From: Dehalococcoidia bacterium
Lineage (GTDB): Bacteria; Chloroflexota; Dehalococcoidia; Tepidiformales; Tepidiformaceae
Length of the DNA stretch: 33,250 nt
Reading direction: 5' to 3'
Assembly (NCBI GenBank): GCA_007118095.1
Contig: SKSF01000060.1
Coordinates: 1 to 33,250, forward strand
Shown here piece after piece: positions 7,006-14,381 of the stretch; position 1 is the first letter of the stretch; each line of letters starts with the position of its first letter. Below the pieces are notes generated by a model, which saw nothing but the letters and a program-made list of their open reading frames with translations, did no database searches and had not been told where the DNA came from. The position numbers were made by a program, and so were the translations under genes.

Positions 7006-7710
7006 CTACGTTTCCTCGCCCTTGCCGCCACAGTGGGCCCGGCCTGGTGGTGGCTTTACCCAGATACGTTGTGCGACCTGCGTACCCATGACAACCGAAC
7101 GTTCCCCGAGCAGTGCCGTGACCGTGCCGCGGTAGGGCGCCACGCTTTCGAGCGTCACCGGCTTCCCCGGCAGGATGCCCTCTTCCCAGAAGAAGCGGAG
7201 GAGCTGCTCGTCTTCTTCGAACACGCGGTCAATGATCGTCGTCTCCCCTTCCTCAAGGTCGGCGAGCGTCACCATCGAAAGCTCTTCGTCGCGGCCCGAG
7301 CCCGGGATGGGGTAGCCAAACGGGCTGCGTTTGGGGTGTTTCAGTGTTTCGAAGAGGTGCGGTTCGGTGATGTCCGAGATGCCGTGTTCGAGGAGATGCG
7401 CCTCGTCATATGCACGCCACCACTCGATTTTCAGCACGTCCGTGAGCAAACACTCCGCGAGCCGGTGCCGCCGCACCATTTGTTCGGCCCGGCGCAGCCC
7501 TTCGGGGGTGAGCTTGATCACCTTGCGACTGTCCTGCGTGACAAGCCCGTCCCGGATGAGACGCTTCAACATGCCAGCGACCGATGGGGGGGTGATGTCC
7601 AGCCGGTCCGCCAACCGGACCGCGATGACATCCTGCCCCTCGTCGTGACTGAGGCGATATATCGCCGACAGATAGTCGTCGCTCGCGACGTTCGACACTT
7701 GCTTAGGCAT
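7006..7710 (-). CDS. DtxR/MntR-family metal-dependent repressor
   Basis: 234 residues. An N-terminal winged helix (about 10-70: DDYLSAIYRL, VRLADRLDITPPSVAGMLKRL) is followed by the dimerisation and metal-binding domain (RRHRLAEC, YDEAHLLEHGISD, SPFGYPIPG) and a C-terminal FeoA/SH3-like domain (about 145-220). By alignment in my head, D12 corresponds to MntR D8, H82 to H77, E108 and H109 to E102/H103. The residue equal to DtxR C102 or MntR E99 is H105, which is unusual. These proteins bind Mn(II) or Fe(II) and then repress metal-uptake genes. No metal transporter is next to it, so the regulon is elsewhere. ATG 7710 is preceded by GAGG. Confidence 0.9.
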   Translation of the reverse strand: MPKQVSNVASDDYLSAIYRLSHDEGQDVIAVRLADRLDITPPSVAGMLKRLIRDGLVTQDSRKVIKLTPEGLRRAEQMVRRHRLAECLLTDVLKIEWWRAYDEAHLLEHGISDITEPHLFETLKHPKRSPFGYPIPGSGRDEELSMVTLADLEEGETTIIDRVFEEDEQLLRFFWEEGILPGKPVTLESVAPYRGTVTALLGERSVVMGTQVAQRIWVKPPPGRAHCGGKGEET

Positions 7711-7909
7711 GCAGCCTCATCGTGCCACGACCGGAGCCGAGAGGGTACTCCCGGTGCCACGGCAGCCCGGCCGAGTCTGCCCCGGGTAGCCACCGCGAGG
7801 GGGTAGCTTCACGCTCAATGGCGATAGTGCATGATGATGCCAGTCATCGATTGCGCCCCGTGACCCGCCACGTACAGCCGGGAACACTACAGGGTGTCGA
7901 TGGGTAACG

Positions 7910-8170
7910 CTATTCCGAGCTGTCCTTAAACGGGTTGCTTCCATCCGTAGGGAGAGCCGCGAGCGGCGAGGCGTCCAGGCCGAGCAGTCGTTCCCGCGCC
8001 TTGTCATATGCGGCCTTTTTCCGTGCTTCGCGGTTGAGCAGTCCCTTGAGCTGGTCCGGCCGGATCGCCTCATCCTCGAAGAACACGCGGTGAAGGTGCT
8101 CCACCTGCTTCATCCACTCGTCCCACGCTTTCCGATAGGCCGCCGCTGTTTCCTCGTCCACAAACGCCAT
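7910..8170 (-). CDS. Small charged helical protein of unknown function
   Basis: 86 residues from ATG 8170, with GAGGG about 10 bases upstream. The frame runs further 5' but without a better start. The sequence is mostly charged amphipathic helix (EETAAAYRKAWDEWMKQVEH, then REARKKAAYDKARERLLGL), followed by a short proline/glycine tail. No signal peptide, membrane helix or metal motif. I do not recognise a family. It sits between the DtxR-type regulator (199 bases away) and a tRNA-Glu gene. Confidence 0.6.
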   Translation of the reverse strand: MAFVDEETAAAYRKAWDEWMKQVEHLHRVFFEDEAIRPDQLKGLLNREARKKAAYDKARERLLGLDASPLAALPTDGSNPFKDSSE

Positions 8171-8343
8171 GGTGTGCTGGCCCTCAAACAACGTCCGGCT
8201 TCGGCCTCGCGGCCGGGTAGCGCATCGGAGATCGCCGCGCCGCGCCGTGCAGGCTGCCGCGCAGCCTATCACAGCGCGTGTGCGTATTCGCAAGGCACTC
8301 GTCCCTTGTAGCCTGTGCCCTGCACGTGCCCGCACCCAAAAGC

Positions 8344-8372
8344 GAAGGCCCCTCCACGCTGGAGGGGCCTTC
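8344..8372 (-). terminator. Terminator of tRNA-Glu(CTC)
   Basis: A perfect 13-bp stem (8344-8356 with 8360-8372) closes a 3-base loop, 14 bases beyond the CCA end of the tRNA. The minus strand continues with CGCTTTTGG. The stem core GAAGGCCCCTC is shared with the hairpin after the other tRNA-Glu. Confidence 0.85.
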
Positions 8373-8386
8373 GTCGAATCCGGGGT

Positions 8387-8463
8387 TGGTAGCGCATGGG
8401 GGATTCGAACCCCCGATCTCCGCCTTGAGAGGGCGGTGTCCTAGGCCTCTAGACGAATGCGCC
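8387..8463 (-). tRNA. tRNA-Glu, anticodon CTC
   Basis: A full cloverleaf is visible on the minus strand: acceptor GGCGCAT pairing with ATGCGCT (one G-T pair), anticodon stem CCGCC/GGCGG with loop CTCTCAA (anticodon CTC, codon GAG) and T-loop GGTTCGAAT. The discriminator is A, and CCA is encoded in the DNA. It decodes glutamate GAG codons. Confidence 0.95.
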
Positions 8464-8473
8464 ACACGCTTCA

Positions 8474-8503
8474 AGGTTACCGCAGCCCCGGATTGGCTCG
8501 CAA
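8474..8503 (-). promoter_or_regulatory. Promoter of tRNA-Glu(CTC)
   Basis: On the minus strand TTGCGA (8503-8498), an 18-base spacer and TAACCT (8479-8474) precede the tRNA 5' end by 10 bases, the usual distance for a start site at or just before the gene. TTGCGA matches four of six consensus bases; TAACCT is weaker. Confidence 0.45.
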
Positions 8504-8608
8504 GGAAGCGCCGTCCGGTCCCTCACCCGCCGGGGCCCGTGCGTGAGCCTTGTGGGCATGCCGCTCGCGCCGTATCGTCTGAAGATAGCCTCGACGAGGA
8601 GCAGTGGG

Positions 8609-9202
8609 ATGGCAACTGAGAGCGCCAGCGCGTACCCGAAGGTCCATCGTGCCGGTGGCAGCGAGGTCACAATCCGCCTCATGACGCCGGATGACCGCGG
8701 CCGCGTGCTCGCGTTCGCCCGCGCGCTTCCCCAGCACGACCTCATGTTCCTCCGCCGCGACATCACGCAGGAGGACGCGCTCGACGCCTGGATCACCGAG
8801 ATCGATATTGGCGAAGCCACCACCGTGCTTGCGGTCGAGGGCGACGACGTGCTTGGCTATGCCACCGTGCACCGCTCGCTCATTCCCTGGTCCACACACG
8901 TCGCCGAGCTCCGCGTCCTCGTCGCCGAACGCGCACGCGGCATGGGCCTTGGCCGCGTGCTCACGCAGGAAGCCTTCAACCTCGCCCTGGGCGAAGGGCT
9001 GGAGAAGATGATCGCGCAGATGACGCTCGACCAGAAAGGCGCGATTTCCACGTTCGAAAGCCTCGGCTTCCGGCCCGAGGCGCTCCTCCGCGACCACGTC
9101 AAAGACCGCAACGGCAACCGGCACGATTTGCTCATCCTGAGCCACGAAGTCCAGCGGTTCCAGGCCGAGCACGCCGAGGCGCCCGCCCCCGCCGGGCACT
9201 GA
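8609..9202 (+). CDS. GNAT-family N-acetyltransferase
   Basis: 197 residues from ATG 8609, which has AGGAG with a 7-base spacer; the longer in-frame start at 8543 has none. One GNAT domain spans about 20-180. TIRLMTPDDRGRVLAFA is the first strand-helix and VLAVEGDDVLGYATVHRS carries strands 2-4. AELRVLVAERARGMGLGRVL is acetyl-CoA binding motif A, with R110-G-M-G-L-G115. FESLGFRPEALLRDHV ends the fold. It transfers an acetyl group from acetyl-CoA to an amine; the acceptor is unknown. It lies between two divergently oriented tRNA-Glu genes, without other protein genes alongside. Confidence 0.88.
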   Translation: MATESASAYPKVHRAGGSEVTIRLMTPDDRGRVLAFARALPQHDLMFLRRDITQEDALDAWITEIDIGEATTVLAVEGDDVLGYATVHRSLIPWSTHVAELRVLVAERARGMGLGRVLTQEAFNLALGEGLEKMIAQMTLDQKGAISTFESLGFRPEALLRDHVKDRNGNRHDLLILSHEVQRFQAEHAEAPAPAGH

Positions 9203-9275
9203 ACCGCCCGCCGGCGCAGCGCGACGGCGAATGCGGCCTTTCGCACACATCGCACGGCCGCCGGGCGCCGCGCGC

Positions 9276-9305
9276 GTGACCTCCAGTGATATACCGTGCT
9301 ACAGT
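9276..9305 (+). promoter_or_regulatory. Promoter of tRNA-Glu(TTC)
   Basis: GTGACC (9276-9281), an 18-base spacer and TACAGT (9300-9305), preceded by TGC, give four of six matches in each box. The -10 ends ten bases before the tRNA. Confidence 0.45.
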
Positions 9306-9315
9306 CAGACGGCAC

Positions 9316-9392
9316 GGCGCGTTCGTCTAGTGGCCTAGGACGCCGCCCTTTCAAGGCGGAGATCACGGGTTCGAGTCCCGTACGCGCCACCA
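9316..9392 (+). tRNA. tRNA-Glu, anticodon TTC
   Basis: Acceptor GGCGCGT pairs with ACGCGCC. The anticodon stem is CGCC/GGCG with loop CTTTCAA (anticodon TTC, codons GAA and GAG), the T-loop is GGTTCGAGT, and the discriminator A is followed by an encoded CCA. It is closely similar to the CTC tRNA 850 bases away on the other strand. Confidence 0.96.
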
Positions 9393-9407
9393 CTCCTGAA
9401 TTCAGCG

Positions 9408-9433
9408 AAGGCCCCTCCATTGAGAGGGGCCTT
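9408..9433 (+). terminator. Terminator of tRNA-Glu(TTC)
   Basis: A 10-bp stem (9408-9417 with 9424-9433) and 6-base loop, followed by TT. It lies 16 bases after the CCA end. The stem AAGGCCCCTC is almost the same as after tRNA-Glu(CTC). Confidence 0.88.
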
Positions 9434-9518
9434 TTCAATGGGGATCGTGGCCCCGTAACCGGGATTTTCCCGGGGCGGCGTGCGCGCAAGGACGCCGCCG
9501 TTTTTGTACGATGGTTTC

Positions 9519-9537
9519 CACAGTAATAACCCCTGTG
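9519..9537. promoter_or_regulatory. Inverted repeat (possible operator) before the ATP-grasp gene
   Basis: CACAG (9519-9523) and CTGTG (9533-9537) are separated by nine A/T-rich bases. GGTT and AACC flank the arms, giving further, slightly offset symmetry. It overlaps the -35 region of the TATACT promoter, the usual place for a repressor. No T-run follows, so it is not a terminator. Confidence 0.3.
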
Positions 9538-9556
9538 AACCTGGGGATGCGTCACA

Positions 9557-9562
9557 TATACT
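9557..9562 (+). promoter_or_regulatory. -10 box (TATACT) for the ATP-grasp gene
   Basis: TATACT matches five of six consensus bases in a GC-rich region. A partial -35 (GTGAAC, 9535-9540) lies 16 bases upstream and overlaps the inverted repeat at 9519-9537. It points to the gene starting at 9701. Confidence 0.45.
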
Positions 9563-9700
9563 GATGACGGGTCCCGTCTGACATGCTGGCTGCGCATCCC
9601 AGGTGATGCCGCCGCCGGCTGCACCAGCCCCCCCGTATTCCCATTGGTCCATGTTGCTGAGCCCGGTCACAAGGCCGCGGCTCACAGATTTGAGTGTGCG

Positions 9701-11008
9701 ATGAAGAAGAACATCTTCGTGGTGGGTCTTGATGACTTCAACCTGCAGCTAATGCAGGCCGTGCGGGGTGCGGAGAACTATGCCTTCCACACCCTCCTTC
9801 CCCGGGCAGAGATCGCGTCGCCGCGGAGCTATCCGATGGGCGAGCTGCTGGAGCGCGCGCGGGCAGAGCTGCGGCGATTCCCGGGCAGCGTGCACGCCAT
9901 CATCGGCCACTGGGACTTTCCGACGACGACCCTCGTGCAGATGCTCCGCGAGGAGTGGGGGCTGCCCACGCCATCGCTGGAAGCCGTCTTGCGGTGCGAG
10001 CATAAGTACTGGAGCCGGCTCCTGCAGCAGGAGATCATGCCAGCACATACGCCGCGCTTTGCCGCCTTCGACCCGTTCGCGCTCGACCCGCTCCGCCAGA
10101 TCGGGCTTGACTTCCCCTTCTGGGTGAAGCCGGTGAAGGCGCACTCCTCGAACCTGGGCTTTCGTATTGACGATGAACAGGACTTCGAGCGTGCGCTGCG
10201 CCAAGTCCGCGCTGGCATCGGCCGCTTTGCCGAGCCCTTCAACTATGTGCTGAACCAGGCGGACCTTCCGTCCTCGGTACGGCCGGTTGACGGGTACTAC
10301 TGTCTCGCCGAGGAGATCACTGCCGGGAGGCAGTTGACGCTCGAGGGCTACATGGTCGAGGGTGAGGGCATCGTCTATGGGGCGGTGGATTCGTTCCGGG
10401 CAGAGGGCTGCTCGAGCTTCAATCGTTACCAGTATCCGTCCACGCTGCCGGAGTGGTTGCTGCGTTATATGGCCGATGCGTCATCGCGTCTGATGGAGCG
10501 GATTGGGCTCGACAACGCGCCCTTCAACATCGAATGGTTCTACGACGAGGAGCGCGAACAGGCATGGGTCCTGGAAGTGAACCCGCGCATCTCGAAGTCG
10601 CATGCACCGCTGTTCGAACTGGTGGATTCGGCTTCCCATCACGAGGTCGCCATCGACCTTGCGTTGAAGCAGCGTCCCTCGTTCCCGCGTCACTCGGGCA
10701 GGTATAGCTGCGCGGCCAAGTTCATGCTCCGCGAGCGGCGTGACGGGGTCGCAGTGCGGACGCCGACGGCCGCCGAGATCGCGGCCATCGAGCGGGAGGT
10801 TCCAGGCACACGTATCCAGCTCTCGGTAGAGGATGGAATGCGCCTGTCCGACCTCCAGAACCAGGACAGCTACAGCTACGAAGTCGCCGTCATCTTCATC
10901 GGCGGCCATGATGAGGCGGAGCTCCTCCAGAAGTACCAGCGCTGCGTGGACGCACTCCCGTTCGAATACGCGTATACGGACGCGGACCAGGAGACAGTCA
11001 TCGGGTGA
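9701..11008 (+). CDS. ATP-grasp ligase of unknown substrate
   Basis: 435 residues from ATG 9701. The N-terminal part (1-95) looks like a pre-ATP-grasp domain (KKNIFVVGLDDFN). ATP-grasp core: HKYWSRLLQ (101-109), FPFWVKPVKAHSSNLGFRI (138-156, nucleotide lysine K143), the adenine-binding segment GYYCLAEEITAG (198-209), PFNIEWFY (274-281, E278) and LEVNPRIS (291-298, E292 and N294), the metal-binding pair. The C-terminal 110 residues resemble the extra domain of carboxylase-like members. Such enzymes make an acyl-phosphate and couple it to an amine or thiol; the substrate is not readable. No recognised pathway gene adjoins it. The nearest downstream gene is an MDR oxidoreductase after about 300 bases. 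The Shine-Dalgarno is weak. Confidence 0.85.
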   Translation: MKKNIFVVGLDDFNLQLMQAVRGAENYAFHTLLPRAEIASPRSYPMGELLERARAELRRFPGSVHAIIGHWDFPTTTLVQMLREEWGLPTPSLEAVLRCEHKYWSRLLQQEIMPAHTPRFAAFDPFALDPLRQIGLDFPFWVKPVKAHSSNLGFRIDDEQDFERALRQVRAGIGRFAEPFNYVLNQADLPSSVRPVDGYYCLAEEITAGRQLTLEGYMVEGEGIVYGAVDSFRAEGCSSFNRYQYPSTLPEWLLRYMADASSRLMERIGLDNAPFNIEWFYDEEREQAWVLEVNPRISKSHAPLFELVDSASHHEVAIDLALKQRPSFPRHSGRYSCAAKFMLRERRDGVAVRTPTAAEIAAIEREVPGTRIQLSVEDGMRLSDLQNQDSYSYEVAVIFIGGHDEAELLQKYQRCVDALPFEYAYTDADQETVIG

Positions 11009-11311
11009 GGAGCGGGCCCGGTCACCGGCGGCAGGCCAGCGCTTCATTGAGACCGGGGGCCGTGCGGCCTCGAGCGTGATATCAAGCCCGTGGACATAGC
11101 GCGCTGTGCCTCCGTGCTCCCCGGCGCCTGCCTGGCCTGTTCATCGAACACACGAACGAGCAGGACATCATCGGCTCATGTATTTTCCCCGTGCAGGAAC
11201 ACGGGCATCGCCTCGAACTTGCCGACGACCGGAACGGCACTGGCGGGCCGTCGTGAGGAGGTGGGCCGCAAGGGCATCCCGGTGCCGGAGACGACTCAGG
11301 GGGAATTGACT
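11009..11311. other. Gene-free stretch with a coding-like remnant
   Basis: No complete gene is visible. A plus-strand frame is open from 11080 to a TGA at 11254-11256. Its last 38 codons, from 11140, have C/G-rich third positions and a protein-like composition (FIEHTNEQDIIGSCIFPVQE and on), but no ATG, GTG or TTG start. A short inverted repeat CCCGTG/CACGGG (11188-11205) lies inside. It may be a decayed gene end or chance. Confidence 0.4.
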
Positions 11312-12310
11312 ATGACCGCGAACAGACAGGTGCTGATTGCCTCGCTGCCTTCGGGAAATATGCAGGCATCTGACTTTGAAGTGCAGACGGCGGAACTTGC
11401 TCCCCCGGCTGATGGACAGGTGCTTTGCAAAACGATCGCGATCACCATCGGGGCGGGCCAGCGAGCCGGGCTCCAGGGGAGCGCGAGCTATGCCGGTGCA
11501 CCCATCGCCGGGCGTCTCATGAGTGGGACCGGGCTCGCAACTGTTGAGGAATCACAGAGTCCGCAATTGCGACCGGGGGACCTGGTGGTGGGCCAGACCG
11601 GCTGGCAGGAGTACTCGGTGCACGATGCTTCGGAACTCCGGCAGGTTGATGGCCCGGCAGACCCGGGCCTCCACCTTGGTGCGCTGGGCACCAACGGTCT
11701 TACTGCTTACTTCGGGCTTCTTGAGGTGGGGAGGCCGAACGCGGGCGATACGGTGGTTGTTTCGGCCGCCGCGGGATCAGTGGGACACATGGTCGGGCAG
11801 ATGGCACGCTTGCATGGCTGTCACGTGGTTGGGGTTGCTGGCTCGGAAGCCAAGTGCCGGATGCTGGTCGAGGAACTCGGTTTCCACGCGGCAGTGAACT
11901 ACAAGGATTCCGACTTCCGGTCGGCGTTTCGAGCGGCGACGCCTGACCGCATCGACATCTACTTCGACAACACGGGTGGTGATGTACTGGGGAGCGCGCT
12001 GTTTCGTATGAATACGCGCGGCCGGATTGTGTGCTGCGGTGTCGTGAGCCAGTACGACACGGCGAATCCCGAGCCCGGCCCTCGCGGCGTCCCCGGCTTG
12101 CTGGTGAACAACCGGGTCCGGATGGAAGGATTCCTCGTGTTCGACTATGAGGAGCAGTACGAGAGTGCGCGACGTGAGCTCTCCAGCTGGGTGGAATCAG
12201 GATCACTCAAGCCGCGCGTCACAGAGTTTGAGGGCCTGGAATCCGCGCCAGACGCCTTCGTGGCTCTGCTGTCGGGACAGACCGTCGGGACTACCATCGT
12301 GCGCCTCTAG
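11312..12310 (+). CDS. MDR-family NAD(P)H-dependent oxidoreductase (zinc-free)
   Basis: 332 residues, ATG 11312 with AGGGGGA upstream. The frame is open 5' to 11090 without a better start. A GroES-like N-terminal domain (1-120, ending in RPGDLVVGQTGWQEYSV) is followed by a Rossmann domain with VVVSAAAGSVGHMVGQMARL (148-167) and VAGSEAKCRMLVEELG. IYFDNTGGDVLGSAL and RIVCCGVVSQYD are the usual later blocks of the leukotriene-B4-dehydrogenase/CurA-like branch. These reduce alpha,beta-unsaturated ketones or enoyl groups with NADPH. No zinc-binding cysteines are present. A CoA-transferase follows 139 bases downstream, suggesting shared acyl or enone metabolism. Confidence 0.9.
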   Translation: MTANRQVLIASLPSGNMQASDFEVQTAELAPPADGQVLCKTIAITIGAGQRAGLQGSASYAGAPIAGRLMSGTGLATVEESQSPQLRPGDLVVGQTGWQEYSVHDASELRQVDGPADPGLHLGALGTNGLTAYFGLLEVGRPNAGDTVVVSAAAGSVGHMVGQMARLHGCHVVGVAGSEAKCRMLVEELGFHAAVNYKDSDFRSAFRAATPDRIDIYFDNTGGDVLGSALFRMNTRGRIVCCGVVSQYDTANPEPGPRGVPGLLVNNRVRMEGFLVFDYEEQYESARRELSSWVESGSLKPRVTEFEGLESAPDAFVALLSGQTVGTTIVRL

Positions 12311-12401
12311 CGTTGATGGCCTGCGGGAGGCGCCGGCGTGATTGGGGCGAGCAAGCTCATCGAAGCAGGTCGCTCGCTCGGCAGCGGTGTGTCCCATGGC
12401 C

Positions 12402-12407
12402 TAGACT
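12402..12407 (+). promoter_or_regulatory. Candidate -10 box (TAGACT) of the CoA-transferase
   Basis: TAGACT in plus orientation, 42 bases before the ATG at 12450. It shares the hexamer found before three minus-strand units. No clear -35. Confidence 0.38.
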
Positions 12408-12449
12408 CGCTCCGCAGGTTGTGGCAAACGCCCAGGAGGAGTCCGGTCC

Positions 12450-13714
12450 ATGAACGACGTCAGCCCGTTTTCAGGCATTCGCGTGGTCGAGTTCGGCCAG
12501 TTCGTCTCGGTTCCATTTTGTTCCCAGCTGCTCGCCCAGGGCGGGGCAGACGTCGTCAAGGTCGAGCCCCTCGAGGGTGACGCGGTCCGCCAGCTCGGGC
12601 AGCTGGCGGAAGGTGAGACGCGCATCTTCCTCTCCAGGAACCGCGGCAAGCACTCCCTGCCACTGGCGCTGCGCCACCCGGCGGCCATGGAAATCGTTGG
12701 GCGCCTCCTCGAGGGCGCAGACGTCGCGCTACTGAACTTCCGGCCGGGATTGGGGGAGCAGTTCGGGCTGGATGGGCCGACCTTGCGTCAGAAGTACCCG
12801 CGGCTTGTCATCGGCAATGTCACGCCCTTCGGCGAGCGAGGGCCAGACGCGCTGAAGGCGGGCATGGACATCGTCGTGCAAGCCCGGAGCGGTCTGATGG
12901 TAGCGAACGGGCGGGACGAAAATGGGCGGCCCGTCCCGGGTGATCCCGTGAGCGCCGACCACATGTGCGCCATGACCCTGGCCTTTGGCATCGCTGCGGC
13001 ACTCCTTCGCAGAGAGACAACCGGCGAGGGCGGCGAGGTGCACACGTCCCTGCTCCAGGCTGCGCTCACGCTGAACAACAGTCAGATGCTTCGCGTCGAC
13101 TCGGTCGATGGCCAGGCGCATGCGGATGCCATCCAGGACCTGAATGAGAACGAGCTGCCGGGGCCAGCTATGACGAGCTCCGGGATTCGACGCCCAACAC
13201 CAGGGCGAACTCCATGCGGAGCGTCTACTTCCGCACCTATGCCACCAGGGATGGCTGGCTGGCGGTCGCGTGCGGGAGTCCGAGCCTGCGGAGGCGCTTC
13301 GCGACGGCGGTTGGCTTCGACGACCCGCACCATGGCGCTGACTTCGACGGAGACGAAGGACACTACGAGCGCGTGGAGCAGGTCGCCGAGGAGCTGTTCG
13401 CTGCGAAGACGACGGCGGAATGGGAGGCCATCCTCGAGGGCGCCGGTGTCCCGGTCTCTGACGTGAAGTTCCCGATGGAGCTCCTCGACGACCCCCAGGT
13501 GGAGGCGAATGGCATGCTCGTCGACATCGACCATCCCGAGCTTGGCCGCATACGGGCGATGGCGCCCCCGCTCTCCCTTGACGCCGATGGGTTCCAGGTC
13601 GTGGGGACGACACCCCGATTCGCATCCGAGACTCGCTCAATCCTCCTTGGGCTCGGCTACGATGACGCAGCCATCGACGCGTTTGTAGCGGAAGGTGTGA
13701 CGCGTGAGGCATAG
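12450..13714 (+). pseudogene. Class III (CaiB/BaiF) CoA-transferase with a one-base frameshift
   Basis: The first frame (12450 to about 13148) has the family N-terminus: FSGIRVVEFGQFVSVPFCSQ, GGADVVKVEPLEGD, LSRNRGKHSL, then ADHMCAMTLAFG with catalytic D170. After LNE (13140-13148) this frame turns to nonsense, while another frame, two bases on, resumes at 13151 with RAAGASYDELRDS and NSMRSVYFRTYATRDGWLAVACG and runs to a normal C-terminus at 13714. The joint reads GAGAACGA; one missing A (GAGAAACGA) restores a single protein of about 421 residues, the family length. The enzyme moves CoA between acyl acids in the cytosol. ATG 12450 has GGAGGA upstream. Either a real recent lesion or a base missed in sequencing; both halves look unchanged, so decay is recent if real. 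Confidence 0.88.
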
Positions 13715-13784
13715 CGCGCGGTGCCCTCACTCTGACGGGAGCCGCCAGGTGACTGCGAGGTTCCTCGACTCGACAGCTCCGGGG

Positions 13785-14381
13785 TCAACGATCGCCTGTG
13801 CTCAGGATGCGAGACACTTTCGCGCCGCAAACGTCACACACCCCGCCAACGGCTGGACGACCGTTCTGCATCGTGATTTGCTTCCCATCCTGGATGAGCT
13901 GCTTGTTTTGACAGCGCATGCAATACGCGCGCAGCTCTCCGGTGGTCTTCGAGGCAGGAATGGCTCGCGGGCGCGGCCATTCGGCGAATTGCGAGGGGAT
14001 CTCGACCGGGCCATTGACCATTGCACCGTGTTCGATCACGAGAGAGCCGGCTCTCACCGTGGCGGTCACCTCTGCGGTTGAGCCAAGCCAGAGGCGTCCC
14101 TCGCAGGCGATATCGCCATGCATGGTCCCGTGGACCACAACCGAACGGGCGTCGATGCGTGCCTCGCTGATTGCAGGCTCTTCGATAGTCAGCAGGCCCC
14201 AACAAACGATCTCGCCGCTGATAGACCCACGGACACGGAGATCATTTCGCGTCTCGAAATGGCCGTCGAAGCTCGTATCGGCATCGATGACGCTTTCCCT
14301 CGGCCCGGACGAAGACGCCCCAGACGTGTCTGCCTGGGGTTCGCGAGCCTGCTTCTCTGGGGTGGCGTCCGTCGGTTCCAT
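13785..14381 (-). CDS. Bactofilin with C-terminal DUF5679-like zinc ribbon
   Basis: 198 residues. A disordered N-terminus (1-30) is followed by the bactofilin beta-helix (about 30-128: VIDADTSFDGHFETRNDLRV, RGSISGEIVCWG, ARIDARSVVVHGTMHGDIAC, SLVIEHGAMVNGPVEI). A linker then leads to a four-cysteine module, C154-x2-C157 and C182-x2-C185, with KQITMQNGRPAVGG between, typical of DUF5679. Bactofilins polymerise without nucleotide into filaments at the inner face of the membrane and scaffold cell-wall or polarity factors. The zinc ribbon may bind nucleic acid or a partner. It faces the CoA-transferase tail to tail. ATG 14381 is preceded by GGGAGGG. Confidence 0.85.
   Translation of the reverse strand: MEPTDATPEKQAREPQADTSGASSSGPRESVIDADTSFDGHFETRNDLRVRGSISGEIVCWGLLTIEEPAISEARIDARSVVVHGTMHGDIACEGRLWLGSTAEVTATVRAGSLVIEHGAMVNGPVEIPSQFAEWPRPRAIPASKTTGELRAYCMRCQNKQLIQDGKQITMQNGRPAVGGVCDVCGAKVSRILSTGDR

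Larger units (their letters stand above)
9393..9700. other. Gene-free stretch between tRNA-Glu and the ATP-grasp gene
   Basis: Holds the tRNA terminator (9408-9433), an inverted repeat (9519-9537) and a TATACT promoter box (9557-9562). No credible reading frame was found. If the promoter is right, the ATP-grasp mRNA has a 5' leader of about 130 bases. Confidence 0.6.

Noticed and set aside
5398-7806. A plus-strand frame of about 800 codons
   Set aside because: It is antisense to the REC-GGDEF-HD-GYP gene and the DtxR gene, both with clear family motifs; the long frame follows from GC-rich codon use.
11188-11205. CCCGTG/CACGGG hairpin as a terminator
   Set aside because: No T-run on either strand and it lies inside a coding-like segment.
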